A DNA stretch of 64,000 bases from Alistipes sp. (lineage in GTDB: Bacteria > Bacteroidota > Bacteroidia > Bacteroidales > Rikenellaceae): positions 1-64,000 of the forward strand of contig JAJQCA010000041.1 of assembly GCA_021202985.1 (NCBI GenBank). Direction: 5' to 3'. The notes under the pieces are model-generated. The model ran no database searches. It was not told the origin of the DNA and was given only the letters and a program-made list of their open reading frames with translations. The translations under genes were made by a program, and so were the position numbers. Of the stretch, positions 26,273 to 36,004 are shown piece after piece. Numbering within the stretch: position 1 is the stretch's first letter; each line of letters begins with the position of its first letter.

Positions 26273-28720
26273 ATGGCAAATAACAATATAAACAGGCCGG
26301 GCGGAAGTCCGGTGCCCCAGATGAAACGCCCGCGGTTCAACCTGCTGTGGGTATATGCCATTATCGGTATAGCGATAATGGGTTACAGCCTTATGGCCGG
26401 CCGTGAGACGCCGGTAAGGACCGATTGGGACACGGTCCGGGAAATGATCGCTTCGGGCGATGTGGACCGGATTGAGGTGGTGAACAAGGACGTTGCGGAA
26501 ATCTACATCAAACAGGAGGAGATAGGAAAATATTCCGGGAAAAAGGAGTACAAGAACCTGCCGCAGAACGGAGTTCAGTTTACCTATAACATACCGTCGG
26601 TGGACATATTCGACCGCGACCTGGAACTGGCGCGGAACCAGTACGGTGTGGATGTGGCCGTGCGCTACGAGAACCGCCAGAACGTATGGTTGAACCTGCT
26701 CAGCAGTGTGCTTCCGTTCGCCATAATTATCGGTATCTGGATAATCATAATGCGTATGATGTCGCGCAACGCCGGCGGAGGCGCGGGCGGCGGAATATTT
26801 AACGTGGGTAAGGCCAAGGCCCAGATGTTCGACAAGGATAACATGGTTAAGACCACCTTCAAGGACGTGGCCGGGCTGGAAGAGGCCAAAGTGGAGGTTA
26901 TGGAAATCGTGGATTTCCTGAAGAAGCCGCAGAAATATAAGGACCTCGGGGGAAAAATACCCAAAGGGGCGCTGCTGGTTGGACCCCCGGGAACGGGTAA
27001 GACCCTGCTTGCGAAGGCCGTGGCCGGAGAGGCCAACGTGCCGTTCTTTTCTATCAGCGGTTCGGATTTCGTGGAAATGTTCGTCGGCGTAGGGGCATCG
27101 CGTGTGCGAGACCTGTTCCGCCAGGCGAAGGAAAAGGCGCCCTGTATCGTCTTTATCGACGAGATAGATGCAATCGGGCGTGCCCGGGGTAAGAACGTGG
27201 GATACTCGTCGAACGACGAACGGGAAAACACACTCAACCAGCTGCTTACCGAGATGGACGGGTTCGGAACCAACTCGGGTGTGATTATACTCGCTGCCAC
27301 CAACCGTGCCGATATCCTTGATAAAGCGCTCATGCGTGCCGGGCGGTTTGACAGGCAGATCGAGGTAGGGTTGCCGGACCTTAACGAACGGCGGGAGATT
27401 TTCGAGGTCCACCTCAAAAGCCTCAAACTGGTTAAAGATCTCGATCGTGAGTTCCTCGCCAAACAGACACCCGGATTCTCCGGTGCCGATATCGCCAACG
27501 TGTGTAATGAGGCGGCTCTTATAGCCGCCCGGAAAAATAAAAGCGCGGTGGATAAGGACGATTTCCTTGCCGCCGTGGACCGCATCGTGGGCGGGTTGGA
27601 GAAGCGTAACATGATTATGACCCCGGAAGAGAAGCGGAGTATTGCCTTCCACGAGGCCGGACATGCCACGGTAAGCTGGCTTTTGGAGGATGCCCACCCT
27701 CTGATAAAGGTAACCATAATCCCGCGCGGCAAGGCTCTCGGGGCTGCATGGTACCTGCCGGACGAGCGTCATATTACCACCCGCGAACAGCTGATGCACG
27801 AAATGGCTTCGCTGCTCGGGGGCCGGGTGTCGGAAGATTTGACTTTCGGGCGGGTATCGACCGGGGCGTTGAGCGACCTGGAGAGGGCAACCAAGATGGC
27901 CTATGCAATGGTCGCCTACTACGGTATGAGCGCCAATGTGGGTAACGTGAGCTATTACGACTCGACCGGCCAGAGCGATATGGCCCTTACAAAACCGTTC
28001 AGCGAGAAGACCGCCCAGCAGATAGACGAGGAGGTAAAATCCATCCTCGAGGAAGCCGAGGCGATGGCTCGCGAGATACTTGTACGTCACCGCGAGGGGC
28101 TGCACGAACTGGCCGACATACTGCTCGAAAGGGAAGTTATATTCACCGAAGACGTGGAACGCATCTTCGGGAAGAGGAAAAAAGACATTGAGAAAGAGCG
28201 GTCGGAAGCGGCTGCCCAGATTAAACATAACGGTACGGCGGATGCCATCGCCGAAGGATGGAAGTCCACCGACACGGAGACCGGGGTGATTGCTGACGAC
28301 AGTATGGACGAGGCCCGGTACCGGGGCCGCTCCGGAGCCACGATTACGCATTGGGATTCTTTTAGAGGCGGTGAGACCCACGAAACGGACCGCGCAGACT
28401 CGGAAGGGCAGAGCGCCCTCAGGGAAGATTCCCGGAGGGATAGCGGCAGCGCGGCCGGTTCTACGGCCGCGGAGGTAGGCGAAAAGGAGGGCGACTCTGA
28501 GCAGTGCATCGCAGATAACGGAGACGATTCGCGTACAGATGATATTGCAGTCGTGGATCGGGACACCGGTCCGGGTGATACGGACGGGTACCATGCGGAC
28601 GGCTCGACAGGAGGCGCACCGGAGGACGGTGTGCCGAAAGGGGAAAAGATCGCCACACTGGAATCGGAACTGCCCCAACCCGACCCGCTGGAAGATATAC
28701 GGAAAGGCGGGGAGGAATAG
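26273..28720 (+). CDS. ftsH: ATP-dependent zinc metalloprotease FtsH with long acidic tail
   Basis: 815 residues, longer than usual. Two N-terminal membrane helices (about 23-42 and 142-162) flank a periplasmic domain. The AAA module has Walker A GPPGTGKT (about 237-244), Walker B FIDEIDAIG and the SRH; the protease part has HEAGH near 460. FtsH degrades misfolded and regulatory membrane proteins. Beyond about residue 645 there is a low-complexity tail of some 150 residues rich in Asp, Glu, Gly and Ser that ordinary FtsH lacks. Confidence 0.97.
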   Translation: MANNNINRPGGSPVPQMKRPRFNLLWVYAIIGIAIMGYSLMAGRETPVRTDWDTVREMIASGDVDRIEVVNKDVAEIYIKQEEIGKYSGKKEYKNLPQNGVQFTYNIPSVDIFDRDLELARNQYGVDVAVRYENRQNVWLNLLSSVLPFAIIIGIWIIIMRMMSRNAGGGAGGGIFNVGKAKAQMFDKDNMVKTTFKDVAGLEEAKVEVMEIVDFLKKPQKYKDLGGKIPKGALLVGPPGTGKTLLAKAVAGEANVPFFSISGSDFVEMFVGVGASRVRDLFRQAKEKAPCIVFIDEIDAIGRARGKNVGYSSNDERENTLNQLLTEMDGFGTNSGVIILAATNRADILDKALMRAGRFDRQIEVGLPDLNERREIFEVHLKSLKLVKDLDREFLAKQTPGFSGADIANVCNEAALIAARKNKSAVDKDDFLAAVDRIVGGLEKRNMIMTPEEKRSIAFHEAGHATVSWLLEDAHPLIKVTIIPRGKALGAAWYLPDERHITTREQLMHEMASLLGGRVSEDLTFGRVSTGALSDLERATKMAYAMVAYYGMSANVGNVSYYDSTGQSDMALTKPFSEKTAQQIDEEVKSILEEAEAMAREILVRHREGLHELADILLEREVIFTEDVERIFGKRKKDIEKERSEAAAQIKHNGTADAIAEGWKSTDTETGVIADDSMDEARYRGRSGATITHWDSFRGGETHETDRADSEGQSALREDSRRDSGSAAGSTAAEVGEKEGDSEQCIADNGDDSRTDDIAVVDRDTGPGDTDGYHADGSTGGAPEDGVPKGEKIATLESELPQPDPLEDIRKGGEE

Positions 28721-28947
28721 GAGCGTTGCCTCCACGGCCCGGCAGGCTCGTTATCCTAAGGGGAATTTGCCGCCGAAATCATTGCTCGCACGAGCCGGCC
28801 CGCCCCGTAACGTCGACGACACTGTTTGTGTCCCGGTATTCATTCCGGGCTGGAAGGCCGGGAGATAAATGCCGTTCCCGGCAACTGAGATAAACCTACG
28901 AACAACACCCGTTATACGCACCCGAAAGGTGCGACAAGCTAAAATAA

Positions 28948-29799
28948 GTGAAGAAAAATCCGGCATTCAACTCTTTTGCGATACGGACCGTAAGCGGTGC
29001 GGTTATAGCGGCTGTCGTGGCCGGTGCGGTGTTGCTGTCACCGTACAGTTTCCTGGCTCTGCTCCTGGCGATCTGCATCGGAGGGATGTGGGAGTTTTAC
29101 AAAATAGCCTCAAAGGCCGGAGCACTGCCGCAGGCGCCGCTCGGAATGGTGACCGGCGTTCTTATAATCCTGCTGTTCGGAGCCGGTTTCATCCCGTCCA
29201 ACGTGGGCGTTACGGCCTTCGACTCGGTAACGGTGCTTTTCTTTGTAGTCTTTATCTGCGAACTTTACCGCAGGAAAGAAAATCCGCTTGTAAATATTGC
29301 CGCTACCCTGACGGGTATCCTTTACGTGGCCTTTCCGTTGCTATTACTCGGCCTCCTGGGCATGGAGGGCTGGAGTAGTATGCGTTGGGGTATTATAGGG
29401 TTTATAGTAATAGTGTGGGCCAACGACGTGGGAGCTTACCTGGTAGGTGTGGCATTCGGGCGGACGAGGCTTTTCGAACGGATATCTCCCAAAAAATCGT
29501 GGGAGGGATTCTTCGGTGGGCTTGCATTGGCCGTCGCGGTAGGGATAACCATAGGGTGGCTGCTGGAAGGTGGCGGTGGGTTCCTGGGAAAACACACTGT
29601 GTTCTGGGCCGGCCTTTCGATGGTGGTGGTGGTGAGCGGTGTATTCGGCGACCTTGTCGAGTCGATGCTGAAACGCTCGGTACTTATTAAGGATTCGGGA
29701 GGAGTTATCCCGGGTCACGGCGGGTTCCTCGACCGTTTCGACGCGCTGTTGTTCTCGGTACCGTTCGTTTACCTATATTTTGTTATCTTTGCGTCGTGA
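28948..29799 (+). CDS. cdsA: Phosphatidate cytidylyltransferase
   Basis: 283 residues from a GTG start. Multiple membrane helices, and the C-terminal signature spanning VIPGHGGFLDRFDALLFSVP (Gly/His/Asp-rich) plus SPKKSWEG are characteristic. It makes CDP-diacylglycerol for phospholipid synthesis. Its stop overlaps the GTG start of psd by 4 bases. Confidence 0.95.
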   Translation: MKKNPAFNSFAIRTVSGAVIAAVVAGAVLLSPYSFLALLLAICIGGMWEFYKIASKAGALPQAPLGMVTGVLIILLFGAGFIPSNVGVTAFDSVTVLFFVVFICELYRRKENPLVNIAATLTGILYVAFPLLLLGLLGMEGWSSMRWGIIGFIVIVWANDVGAYLVGVAFGRTRLFERISPKKSWEGFFGGLALAVAVGITIGWLLEGGGGFLGKHTVFWAGLSMVVVVSGVFGDLVESMLKRSVLIKDSGGVIPGHGGFLDRFDALLFSVPFVYLYFVIFAS

Positions 29800-30446
29800 G
29801 GATTAACAGGGAAGGATACCGTATCATACTGGTTACCGCGCTGATAGTCGCGGCGCTCGGCGTTGCCGGCTGGCTGTTTTTGCCGGTATGGCTCGGGGTG
29901 GTGCTGTGTGTTCTTCTGGGCGTGCTGTTACTGCTTACCTGCTGGTTCTTCCGTGAGCCGCAGCGTCCCCGGCTAACGGACGATTCGTTGGTCTATTCCC
30001 CTGCCGACGGTAAGGTGGTGGTGGTGGAGAGAACGCTCGAAAAGGAATATTTCGGAGATGAGAGGATACAGGTCTCGGTCTTTATGTCCGTTACGAACGT
30101 CCATGTGAACTGGTTCCCGATAGAGGGGACGGTGCTCTATTATAAATACCACCCTGGGAAATTCCTGGTGGCGTGGCATCCGAAATCGTCGGAACAAAAC
30201 GAGCGGACCACCACGGTGGTCGGCCACGGCGGGCGGGAGGTGCTGTTCCGGCAGGTGGCCGGTCTGGTGGCACGGCGTATCGTTTCGTATGCCCGGAAGG
30301 ATAAAGAGGTTACGCAAAACGAAAAGTGCGGCTTCATAAAGTTCGGTTCGAGAATCGACCTGCTGCTGCCGCCCGATTGCGAGATTCTCGTCAGGGAGGG
30401 GCAGAAGGTAAAAGGTTCGCAGACGGCTATCGCAAGGTTCAGGTAA
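29796..30446 (+). CDS. psd: Phosphatidylserine decarboxylase, archaeal-type
   Basis: 216 residues from a GTG overlapping the cdsA stop. N-terminal hydrophobic helices, then SPADGKVV and the autocleavage region KFGSRIDL, where the Ser after Gly becomes the pyruvoyl group. It converts phosphatidylserine to phosphatidylethanolamine, directly downstream of the CDP-DAG step. Confidence 0.95.
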   Translation: MRINREGYRIILVTALIVAALGVAGWLFLPVWLGVVLCVLLGVLLLLTCWFFREPQRPRLTDDSLVYSPADGKVVVVERTLEKEYFGDERIQVSVFMSVTNVHVNWFPIEGTVLYYKYHPGKFLVAWHPKSSEQNERTTTVVGHGGREVLFRQVAGLVARRIVSYARKDKEVTQNEKCGFIKFGSRIDLLLPPDCEILVREGQKVKGSQTAIARFR

Positions 30447-30527
30447 ATATACACAATAACCTTACGGCCCGAGCGGCCGGTCGGTTGATTACGGGCTGCC
30501 TTACAAACTAAAAATTTCCCGGAGGAA

Positions 30528-31622
30528 ATGTCCAATTTTGCCAGATATGTAGTTGGTGCCGTTATCGCGGCCATAGTGCTGTTCCTTATCTGGTACTTCA
30601 GCAATATAGTAGCGTATATACTTATCTCGGCGGTGCTCGCCATTATCGGCAAGCCGTTGGTGGATGTGCTCCTGCGCCTGCGAATCCGCGGGCGGGCGAT
30701 GCCCCGGTGGCTTGCGGCGTTTCTGACGCTCCTTACGATATGGACGGTGGCTATCCTGTTCGTTACTTTTTTCGTGCCGCTTGTGTTCAGCAAATTCAGC
30801 GAACTTTCGAGGCTCGACGCCTCGTTCGTGGTGGATGCGTTCCAGGGTCCGTTACAGGCGTTACAGGATTTCCTGTCGAAATATTTCGCTTTCGATGCCG
30901 GCGAATTCTCACTCACGAGCGAACTCTCCGGCCATCTTACCCCGCTTCTGAATCTGGATACCATAAACAAAGCCCTCTCGTCGACCCTCTCCCTGGTGGC
31001 GGGTACGGTAATAGCCCTGTTTTCGATTACGTTCATAACCTTCTTCTTCCTGAAGCAGGACAACCTGTTTCGCAACATGCTGATAGCCATGTTTCCGAAG
31101 AAGTACGAGGATAACATAGACCGGGCGCTTGCGGCCGTTACCAAACTGCTGATACGCTATTTTACCGGTATAATCGCCGAGTCCACCACGGTAATGCTGC
31201 TCCTGTCGTGTTCGCTTCTGATATGGGGTATCCCGGCCGATACGGCTTTCTTTATGGGCTTCATCGTCGGTGTGCTTAATGTGATTCCCTATATCGGGCC
31301 TATCATGGGCGGTGCGATTTGTATAGTGGTGGGTATGGTTTCGCCGCTTATCAGTATGGGTACGGGAACGATGGTGCTTATTATTATCGGTAATGTGCTG
31401 TTCGTACAGGGGGTGGATAATTTCGTGCTCCAGCCGATTCTCTATTCGAACCGGGTCAAGGCACACCCGCTGGAGATATTCCTGGTTATCCTTATAGCCG
31501 GGAGTGTGGCCGGGATACTGGGTATGCTGCTGGCGATCCCGTCCTATACCGTGTTGCGCGTTTTCGCCAAGGAATTCTTCTACAATTTCCGGATAGTCCA
31601 GAAACTTACCGAAAATATCTGA
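30528..31622 (+). CDS. AI-2E family transporter (YdiK/PerM-like)
   Basis: 364 residues with about eight membrane helices and the family pattern: N-terminal helix pair, a soluble middle loop, and the conserved NVIPYIGPIMG and DNFVLQPILYSNRVKAHPLEIFLVILIAGSVAG segments. The name comes from autoinducer-2 export in one member; substrates here are unknown. It follows psd by 81 bases. Confidence 0.92.
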   Translation: MSNFARYVVGAVIAAIVLFLIWYFSNIVAYILISAVLAIIGKPLVDVLLRLRIRGRAMPRWLAAFLTLLTIWTVAILFVTFFVPLVFSKFSELSRLDASFVVDAFQGPLQALQDFLSKYFAFDAGEFSLTSELSGHLTPLLNLDTINKALSSTLSLVAGTVIALFSITFITFFFLKQDNLFRNMLIAMFPKKYEDNIDRALAAVTKLLIRYFTGIIAESTTVMLLLSCSLLIWGIPADTAFFMGFIVGVLNVIPYIGPIMGGAICIVVGMVSPLISMGTGTMVLIIIGNVLFVQGVDNFVLQPILYSNRVKAHPLEIFLVILIAGSVAGILGMLLAIPSYTVLRVFAKEFFYNFRIVQKLTENI

Positions 31623-31821
31623 GCGTACTGCCGGGCCGGACGGTTTCAGAACCGATGGAATCCGTGTGGCTTGTTGTGTCGGGTGGTAAACTCCTCCACC
31701 TTTAAAAACATTATGCTTACCGTCCGTATCGAAACCTGCAAACCGGGTTTATGGGGTATACATTTCCGGCGGACTACCGTACCGGATGTCGACGGTTACC
31801 GGGCTTAAATCCCGATATAAC

Positions 31822-31855
31822 AAAGCGAAGCGACCGTCCGGGTCGCTTCGCTTTT
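31822..31855. terminator. Bidirectional terminator between AI-2E and FKBP genes
   Basis: Arms AAAGCGAAGCGACC / GGTCGCTTCGCTTT with a 6-nt loop, T-run on the plus side. It lies between convergent genes. Confidence 0.85.
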
Positions 31856-31880
31856 TATTCTGTACCGCTTTGGGTAGGTA

Positions 31881-32576
31881 CTATTCGGCCTCCGTGTAGG
31901 GTTCGATATCGATAAGTTCGATGTCGAAAACCAGCGGTTCGTTAGGGCCGATGGGCACCTGGGAACGGGGCTGGCCGTATTCGCCGTAGGCGAGGTCCGA
32001 CGGGATGTAGAGTTTTACCTTCCCGCCTTTGCCGATGAGTTTCATACCTTCGGTCCATCCGCGAATAACACGGTTGAGGGCGAATTCGATCGTGTCGCCT
32101 TTCTCGTATGAGGAATCGAATACCTGACCGTCTTTGAGCTTGCCTTCGTACATAACCTTAACCATGTCACGGTCGTCGGTCGGCATCTGGCTCTGGTCGC
32201 CCGGCTCAATGATTTCGTACAACAGGCCACTGTCGGTCTTCTGCACGTTGCGGTTGTTGTTTTCGATGTCGGCGAGGAATGCTTCGCCTGCAGCTTTAGC
32301 CTGTGCGGGTTTACGCACGGTATAGTATTCGCGCAGGTAGTTCACCGCGTCTTCGTGTTCGAGTTTGTTGTTTTTGTTGAAGGCGTCCTTAAGGCCGGCC
32401 ACCACTTTATTGATGTCGATGGTGCTGTCCATACCCCTGAGTGAGGTACCGATGTCGATACCGAGCGCATATGCTACCGAATCGAGTTCGCTTTTGGGCG
32501 ATGACGCGCCGCCGCACGAGATAAACGCTGTCGCGGCGATAGCCGATACTGCAAGGATCGTAATAATTTTTTTCAT
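31881..32576 (-). CDS. FKBP-type peptidyl-prolyl isomerase lipoprotein
   Basis: 231 residues with a lipobox (AFISCGG). The N-terminal dimerisation region (about 25-110) is FkpA-like, and the C-terminal FKBP domain has VKVMYEGKLKDGQVFDSSYEKGD and GWTEGMKLIGKGGKVKLYIPSDLAYGE. It assists folding of exported proteins in the periplasm. Single gene. Confidence 0.95.
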   Translation of the reverse strand: MKKIITILAVSAIAATAFISCGGASSPKSELDSVAYALGIDIGTSLRGMDSTIDINKVVAGLKDAFNKNNKLEHEDAVNYLREYYTVRKPAQAKAAGEAFLADIENNNRNVQKTDSGLLYEIIEPGDQSQMPTDDRDMVKVMYEGKLKDGQVFDSSYEKGDTIEFALNRVIRGWTEGMKLIGKGGKVKLYIPSDLAYGEYGQPRSQVPIGPNEPLVFDIELIDIEPYTEAE

Positions 32577-32749
32577 CTTACTTTACTTTTACTTTATGTT
32601 ATTCGTTTATAGCTTACTGTACTATTCTGCTTCGTAACTCTTTTCCCGTCCGGCCGCAATCCCTGCCTTCCGGTATGCAATCCGCTGAGTTGAAGTGCAA
32701 AATTAATCAAATTTCATTAAACCCGCCTTACGCGCGGGTTAAATTTGAA

Positions 32750-34132
32750 TTATTCCGTTACGGAGGTATGCGCCTGCCGTTTCGCCCCGCGTTTCCTGCC
32801 TACCAGAAAGTTTATGACAAGCGAGCCGAATACCGCGGAGGTCACCGAGGCAATTAGTACGGCTATTTTACCCGTATCCACCCATTCAGTACCGGCAAAG
32901 GCGAGGTTGTTGATGAAAATCGACATGGTGAAACCGACTCCGCCGAGGCAGGCCACCCCGAGCAGGCTGTTCCACGAGGCGTTGGCCGGCAGGGCCGAAA
33001 GGCCCATCTTAATGGTAAGCCAACAGAACAGGAAGATACCCAGCGGTTTGCCGATAACCAGCCCCAAAAGTATACCCAACCCCTGCCGGGTACCGATTAC
33101 ATGCAGGTCGGCGATGGAATTGAGTTCGACCCCCGCGTTGGTGAACGCGAATACCGGCATTATCAGGAACATTACCCACGGGTTTAGGATATGTTCCAGT
33201 TTCTGAGAGGCGCTGACGGTCGAGCCCGCGACGTACTTCACTTTATCCAGTACGTGCATCTGTTCCGGGTTGGCAAGCACCTCGACCCCCGGTTTGTCCC
33301 TGTGGCGGAACTCCTCGAGGAAATAGCGCACTTTGTAAAGGAAGTAATTTTTGCTGAACCTCGGCTTGGTAGGTATCGCCATCGCCGCGAGAACGCCTGC
33401 GATAGTTGCATGAACTCCCGAATAGAGGAACAGGTATCAGACCGTGACGCCCGGTATGAGGTAAATAAGGGAACGCTTTACCCCCCTGGTATTCATAAAG
33501 AACATAAGGCCCAGTACCGCAAGACCCGAAAATAGCATGACGAAATCTATGGACGAAGTGTAGAAAATAGCTATGACGAGGATGGCGCCGAGGTCGTCCA
33601 CGATGGCCAGGGCCGTGAGGAAAATTTTAAGCGATATGGGTACTCGTTTACCCAACAGCGACAACACCCCGATGGCAAAGGCGATATCGGTGGCCATTGG
33701 CACGCCCCATCCCGCCTCGAATTCACTGCCGTGGTTAATAAGCAGGTAAATAAGGGCGGGGACAATCATCCCTCCCAGCGCGGCAACGGCCGGCAGGGTG
33801 GCATGTTTGACGCTCGACAGCTCGCCCGCGATAATCTCCCGCTTGATTTCCAGTCCTACCACGAAGAAGAATACCGCCATCAGGGCGTCGTTTACCCACT
33901 CCTCGAAGGTCATAAACAGGCGGAAATTGTTTATATGGACCCCGATTTCGGTCTCCAGCAATTCGTGGTATAGGTGTTTGGTGGCGTCGATGTTCGCCAG
34001 TACAAGCGCTATGAACGAGAAAAGGACGAGGAGCGCCCCGCCGCCCCACTGGCTGCCGAGAAAGTTGTTGCCGTGTCTTGTAAGCAGGTACCATGTCTTG
34101 GCCCTGCGGTATCGCCTGCTCCGTTTTGCCAT
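32750..34132 (-). pseudogene. nhaA: Na+/H+ antiporter NhaA interrupted by an in-frame TGA
   Basis: One continuous reading frame encodes a whole NhaA except for a TGA at 33437-33439 (codon 232). The upstream part has the AIVDDLGAI segment with the two catalytic Asp residues; the downstream part carries on without a frame change (YLFLYSGVHATIAGVLAAMAIP). Family members have Trp at or near this codon, so one G-to-A change would explain it. Other genes here end in TGA (for example the histidine kinase and NagB fusion), so TGA is a normal stop. Alternatives are a sequencing error or programmed readthrough. Confidence 0.88.
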
Positions 34133-34265
34133 ATATAATGTCGTTATCGGTGTCGAATCATATTATGTGTGCATTCATTAAATGGGTATTTGATGCACAT
34201 TACGCAAACTACAAAACTGCTTTGCGGTAGGGGCCCGGGTCGTTACCGATGTATCCGGGCTGGCT

Positions 34266-35297
34266 TCAATTGCGGAGGGCTATGCCGCATAGCTTGTAAA
34301 GCATCCGTGCACCCACGTTGCCGTCCCACTCGCCGTCCCTACCGGGCGATACTTCGCAAAGGTCGAAGCCGATAAGGCTCCTGCCGCTACCGGCGGCCAT
34401 ATCGACAAGGTAAACAGCCTCGTCGAACGACAGCCCTCCCGGAACCGGCGTCCCTGTATGGGGGGCGTTGCCCGGGCTTAACCCGTCGATATCGAAACTT
34501 ACGTAGACGTTCTGCCCGAGGCCATCCACTATCCGGCGACATTGTTCGTCCCAGGTCATTCCGCGGAACCGGTTGACCGACAATTCCCAGTCGCCGAACT
34601 GCCGGATTCGGGGATTCGCGGCAGCCCTTTCGGCCTCTTCGTCGCACTGGTCGCGTACGCCCACCTGTACGATTCCGTCCACCGAGGGTACCAGTTCCGC
34701 GACGTTGTACATAATGGAAGCGTGTGAAAAAGCGAACCCTTCGTAACCGGCCCTCAAATCGGCATGGGCATCGATATGAAGTACCGAAACCTGGCCGTAA
34801 CGCTCTCCCAGCGCTTCAATAAGCCCGAGCGGTGTGCTGTGGTCGCCTCCCACCAGACCCACAATTTTTCCCCTCTCGAGCCACATCGAACTGTTTTCCC
34901 GGACATACCGGTTAAGCTCAAGGGATGCGGCATTTATCCTTTCGGCCCGTTTCTGGACATATTCGTCCGTGACGCTTCCCCCTTTTTCGAGGTGCTTCAT
35001 TACCTTGCGGGCATCTTCGCGCAGGAACTGGCTCTTTTCCTGAATACCGTAATCTATCCCCACCGTACCGATGCCGCGGAGCCATGCACCGGGCGAAACG
35101 GGGTCATGGAGGTCGAGCTGCGTCGATGCTCCGATGATGGCGTCCGGGCCGAACCTCGTACCGTCGGCGTAGGAAGCGGTCACGTCCCAGGGGACGGACA
35201 ATAGCACGAGCGCGGCGTCCTCCGGGGTAAACGGGAGGCCGAAATAATTACCGTTATCCTGCCCCGTGCCGTTGGGGTCGAAGTCCGACAGGTCCAT
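34266..35297 (-). CDS. Agmatinase/arginase-family ureohydrolase
   Basis: 343 residues with the full set of manganese ligands: GGDHSTPLG, HIDAHADLRAGYEGF and SFDIDGLSPGNAPHTGTPVPGG. The VPGGLSFDEA ending and length suit agmatinase (putrescine and urea from agmatine), but arginase or formimidoylglutamase activity cannot be excluded. It is divergently placed from the mobile element region and has no polyamine genes beside it. Confidence 0.88.
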   Translation of the reverse strand: MDLSDFDPNGTGQDNGNYFGLPFTPEDAALVLLSVPWDVTASYADGTRFGPDAIIGASTQLDLHDPVSPGAWLRGIGTVGIDYGIQEKSQFLREDARKVMKHLEKGGSVTDEYVQKRAERINAASLELNRYVRENSSMWLERGKIVGLVGGDHSTPLGLIEALGERYGQVSVLHIDAHADLRAGYEGFAFSHASIMYNVAELVPSVDGIVQVGVRDQCDEEAERAAANPRIRQFGDWELSVNRFRGMTWDEQCRRIVDGLGQNVYVSFDIDGLSPGNAPHTGTPVPGGLSFDEAVYLVDMAAGSGRSLIGFDLCEVSPGRDGEWDGNVGARMLYKLCGIALRN

Positions 35298-35671
35298 ATC
35301 GCTGGTTTTTAAATAGCAAAAATAATAAGTTTAACCGTTTTTGCGTTATTACATACCGACTGCGGCGAATTTTTATCTGCCGGGTAACACGATGCGGGAA
35401 GCGCTCCGGGCCGGATTTACCCAAACCGGAAGCATAACGCGGAAGAAGGTGCTCCCGGTGGTACGGGGCCGGGATCTTTTTCACAGGCGGTATCCGGCCT
35501 TTCCAGGCAGTTTCGGGTAGAGAATAAAATTTACTTATAATTTAGCCTTGATTGCATAATCTGATACAATATAAATACGACCGTAAGTGTTATATATACG
35601 ACTTCCGGCCGGTATAGGCGACAAGTCGGAGGTTATAGTTTTTTTCATAATCAATACATTAAGTTGGGTGC
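35298..35671. other. Intergenic region left of the integrated element
   Basis: No reading frame is convincing. The last 150 bases are AT-rich and contain an ACTTCCGGCCGG...AAGTCGG inverted pair near 35600-35635, and lead into a terminator at 35672. A small RNA ending in that terminator is possible, but no clear promoter is visible. Confidence 0.35.
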
Positions 35672-35706
35672 CCCTGCCGTGACGTGAGTTACCGCAGGGG
35701 TTTTTT
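35672..35706 (+). terminator. Terminator in which the left attachment repeat lies
   Basis: CCCCTGC / GCAGGGG arms with a roughly 18-nt loop and six T. The right arm and T-run are part of the 20-bp direct repeat at 35692-35711. Confidence 0.75.
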
Positions 35707-35711
35707 ATTTA
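35692..35711 (+). repeat. Left attachment repeat (attL)
   Basis: CCGCAGGGGTTTTTTATTTA, identical to 44929-44948. The 50 bases that follow (CCTGTTTTCGGTTATTACTA...) resemble those after the right copy (CCTATTTTCGCCTATCACTA...). Crossover within the terminator arm is likely. Confidence 0.75.
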
Positions 35712-35808
35712 CTTTTTCGCCTGTTTTCGGTTATTACTATTTACCTGTCCAGCCGTGTCTAAAGCCCACAATCTCGTGGCATCTGCTTAACTCTATCTTG
35801 ATTCGGTA

Positions 35809-35828
35809 TGTTCCACCGTTGTTCCACC
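35809..35828 (+). repeat. Paired TGTTCCACC sites, left end
   Basis: Two TGTTCCACC 9-mers start 11 bases apart (35809 and 35820). The same pair, with one mismatch, occurs inside the right end at 44802-44821. They may be arm sites for the integrase or excisionase. Confidence 0.5.
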
Positions 35829-36004
35829 AACCATAAGACATCCGGTATTCCCTACCACATTGGTATAGGAATAAAAAAAAGTGGTATATATTTCTTAAAA
35901 ATTGGTCAATAATTCCTAAAAGCGCCGTTTTCAGTCAAAAACAGCCCTTTTTCCCTTTTAGTTCATTCGGTTTATCGTATAGGTATTTCATAACAAGATT
36001 TCAA

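Noticed and set aside
33383..33436. Two separate antiporter genes instead of one broken nhaA
   Set aside because: The frame continues unchanged through the TGA and the second ATG lies within a conserved helix, so it is one interrupted gene.
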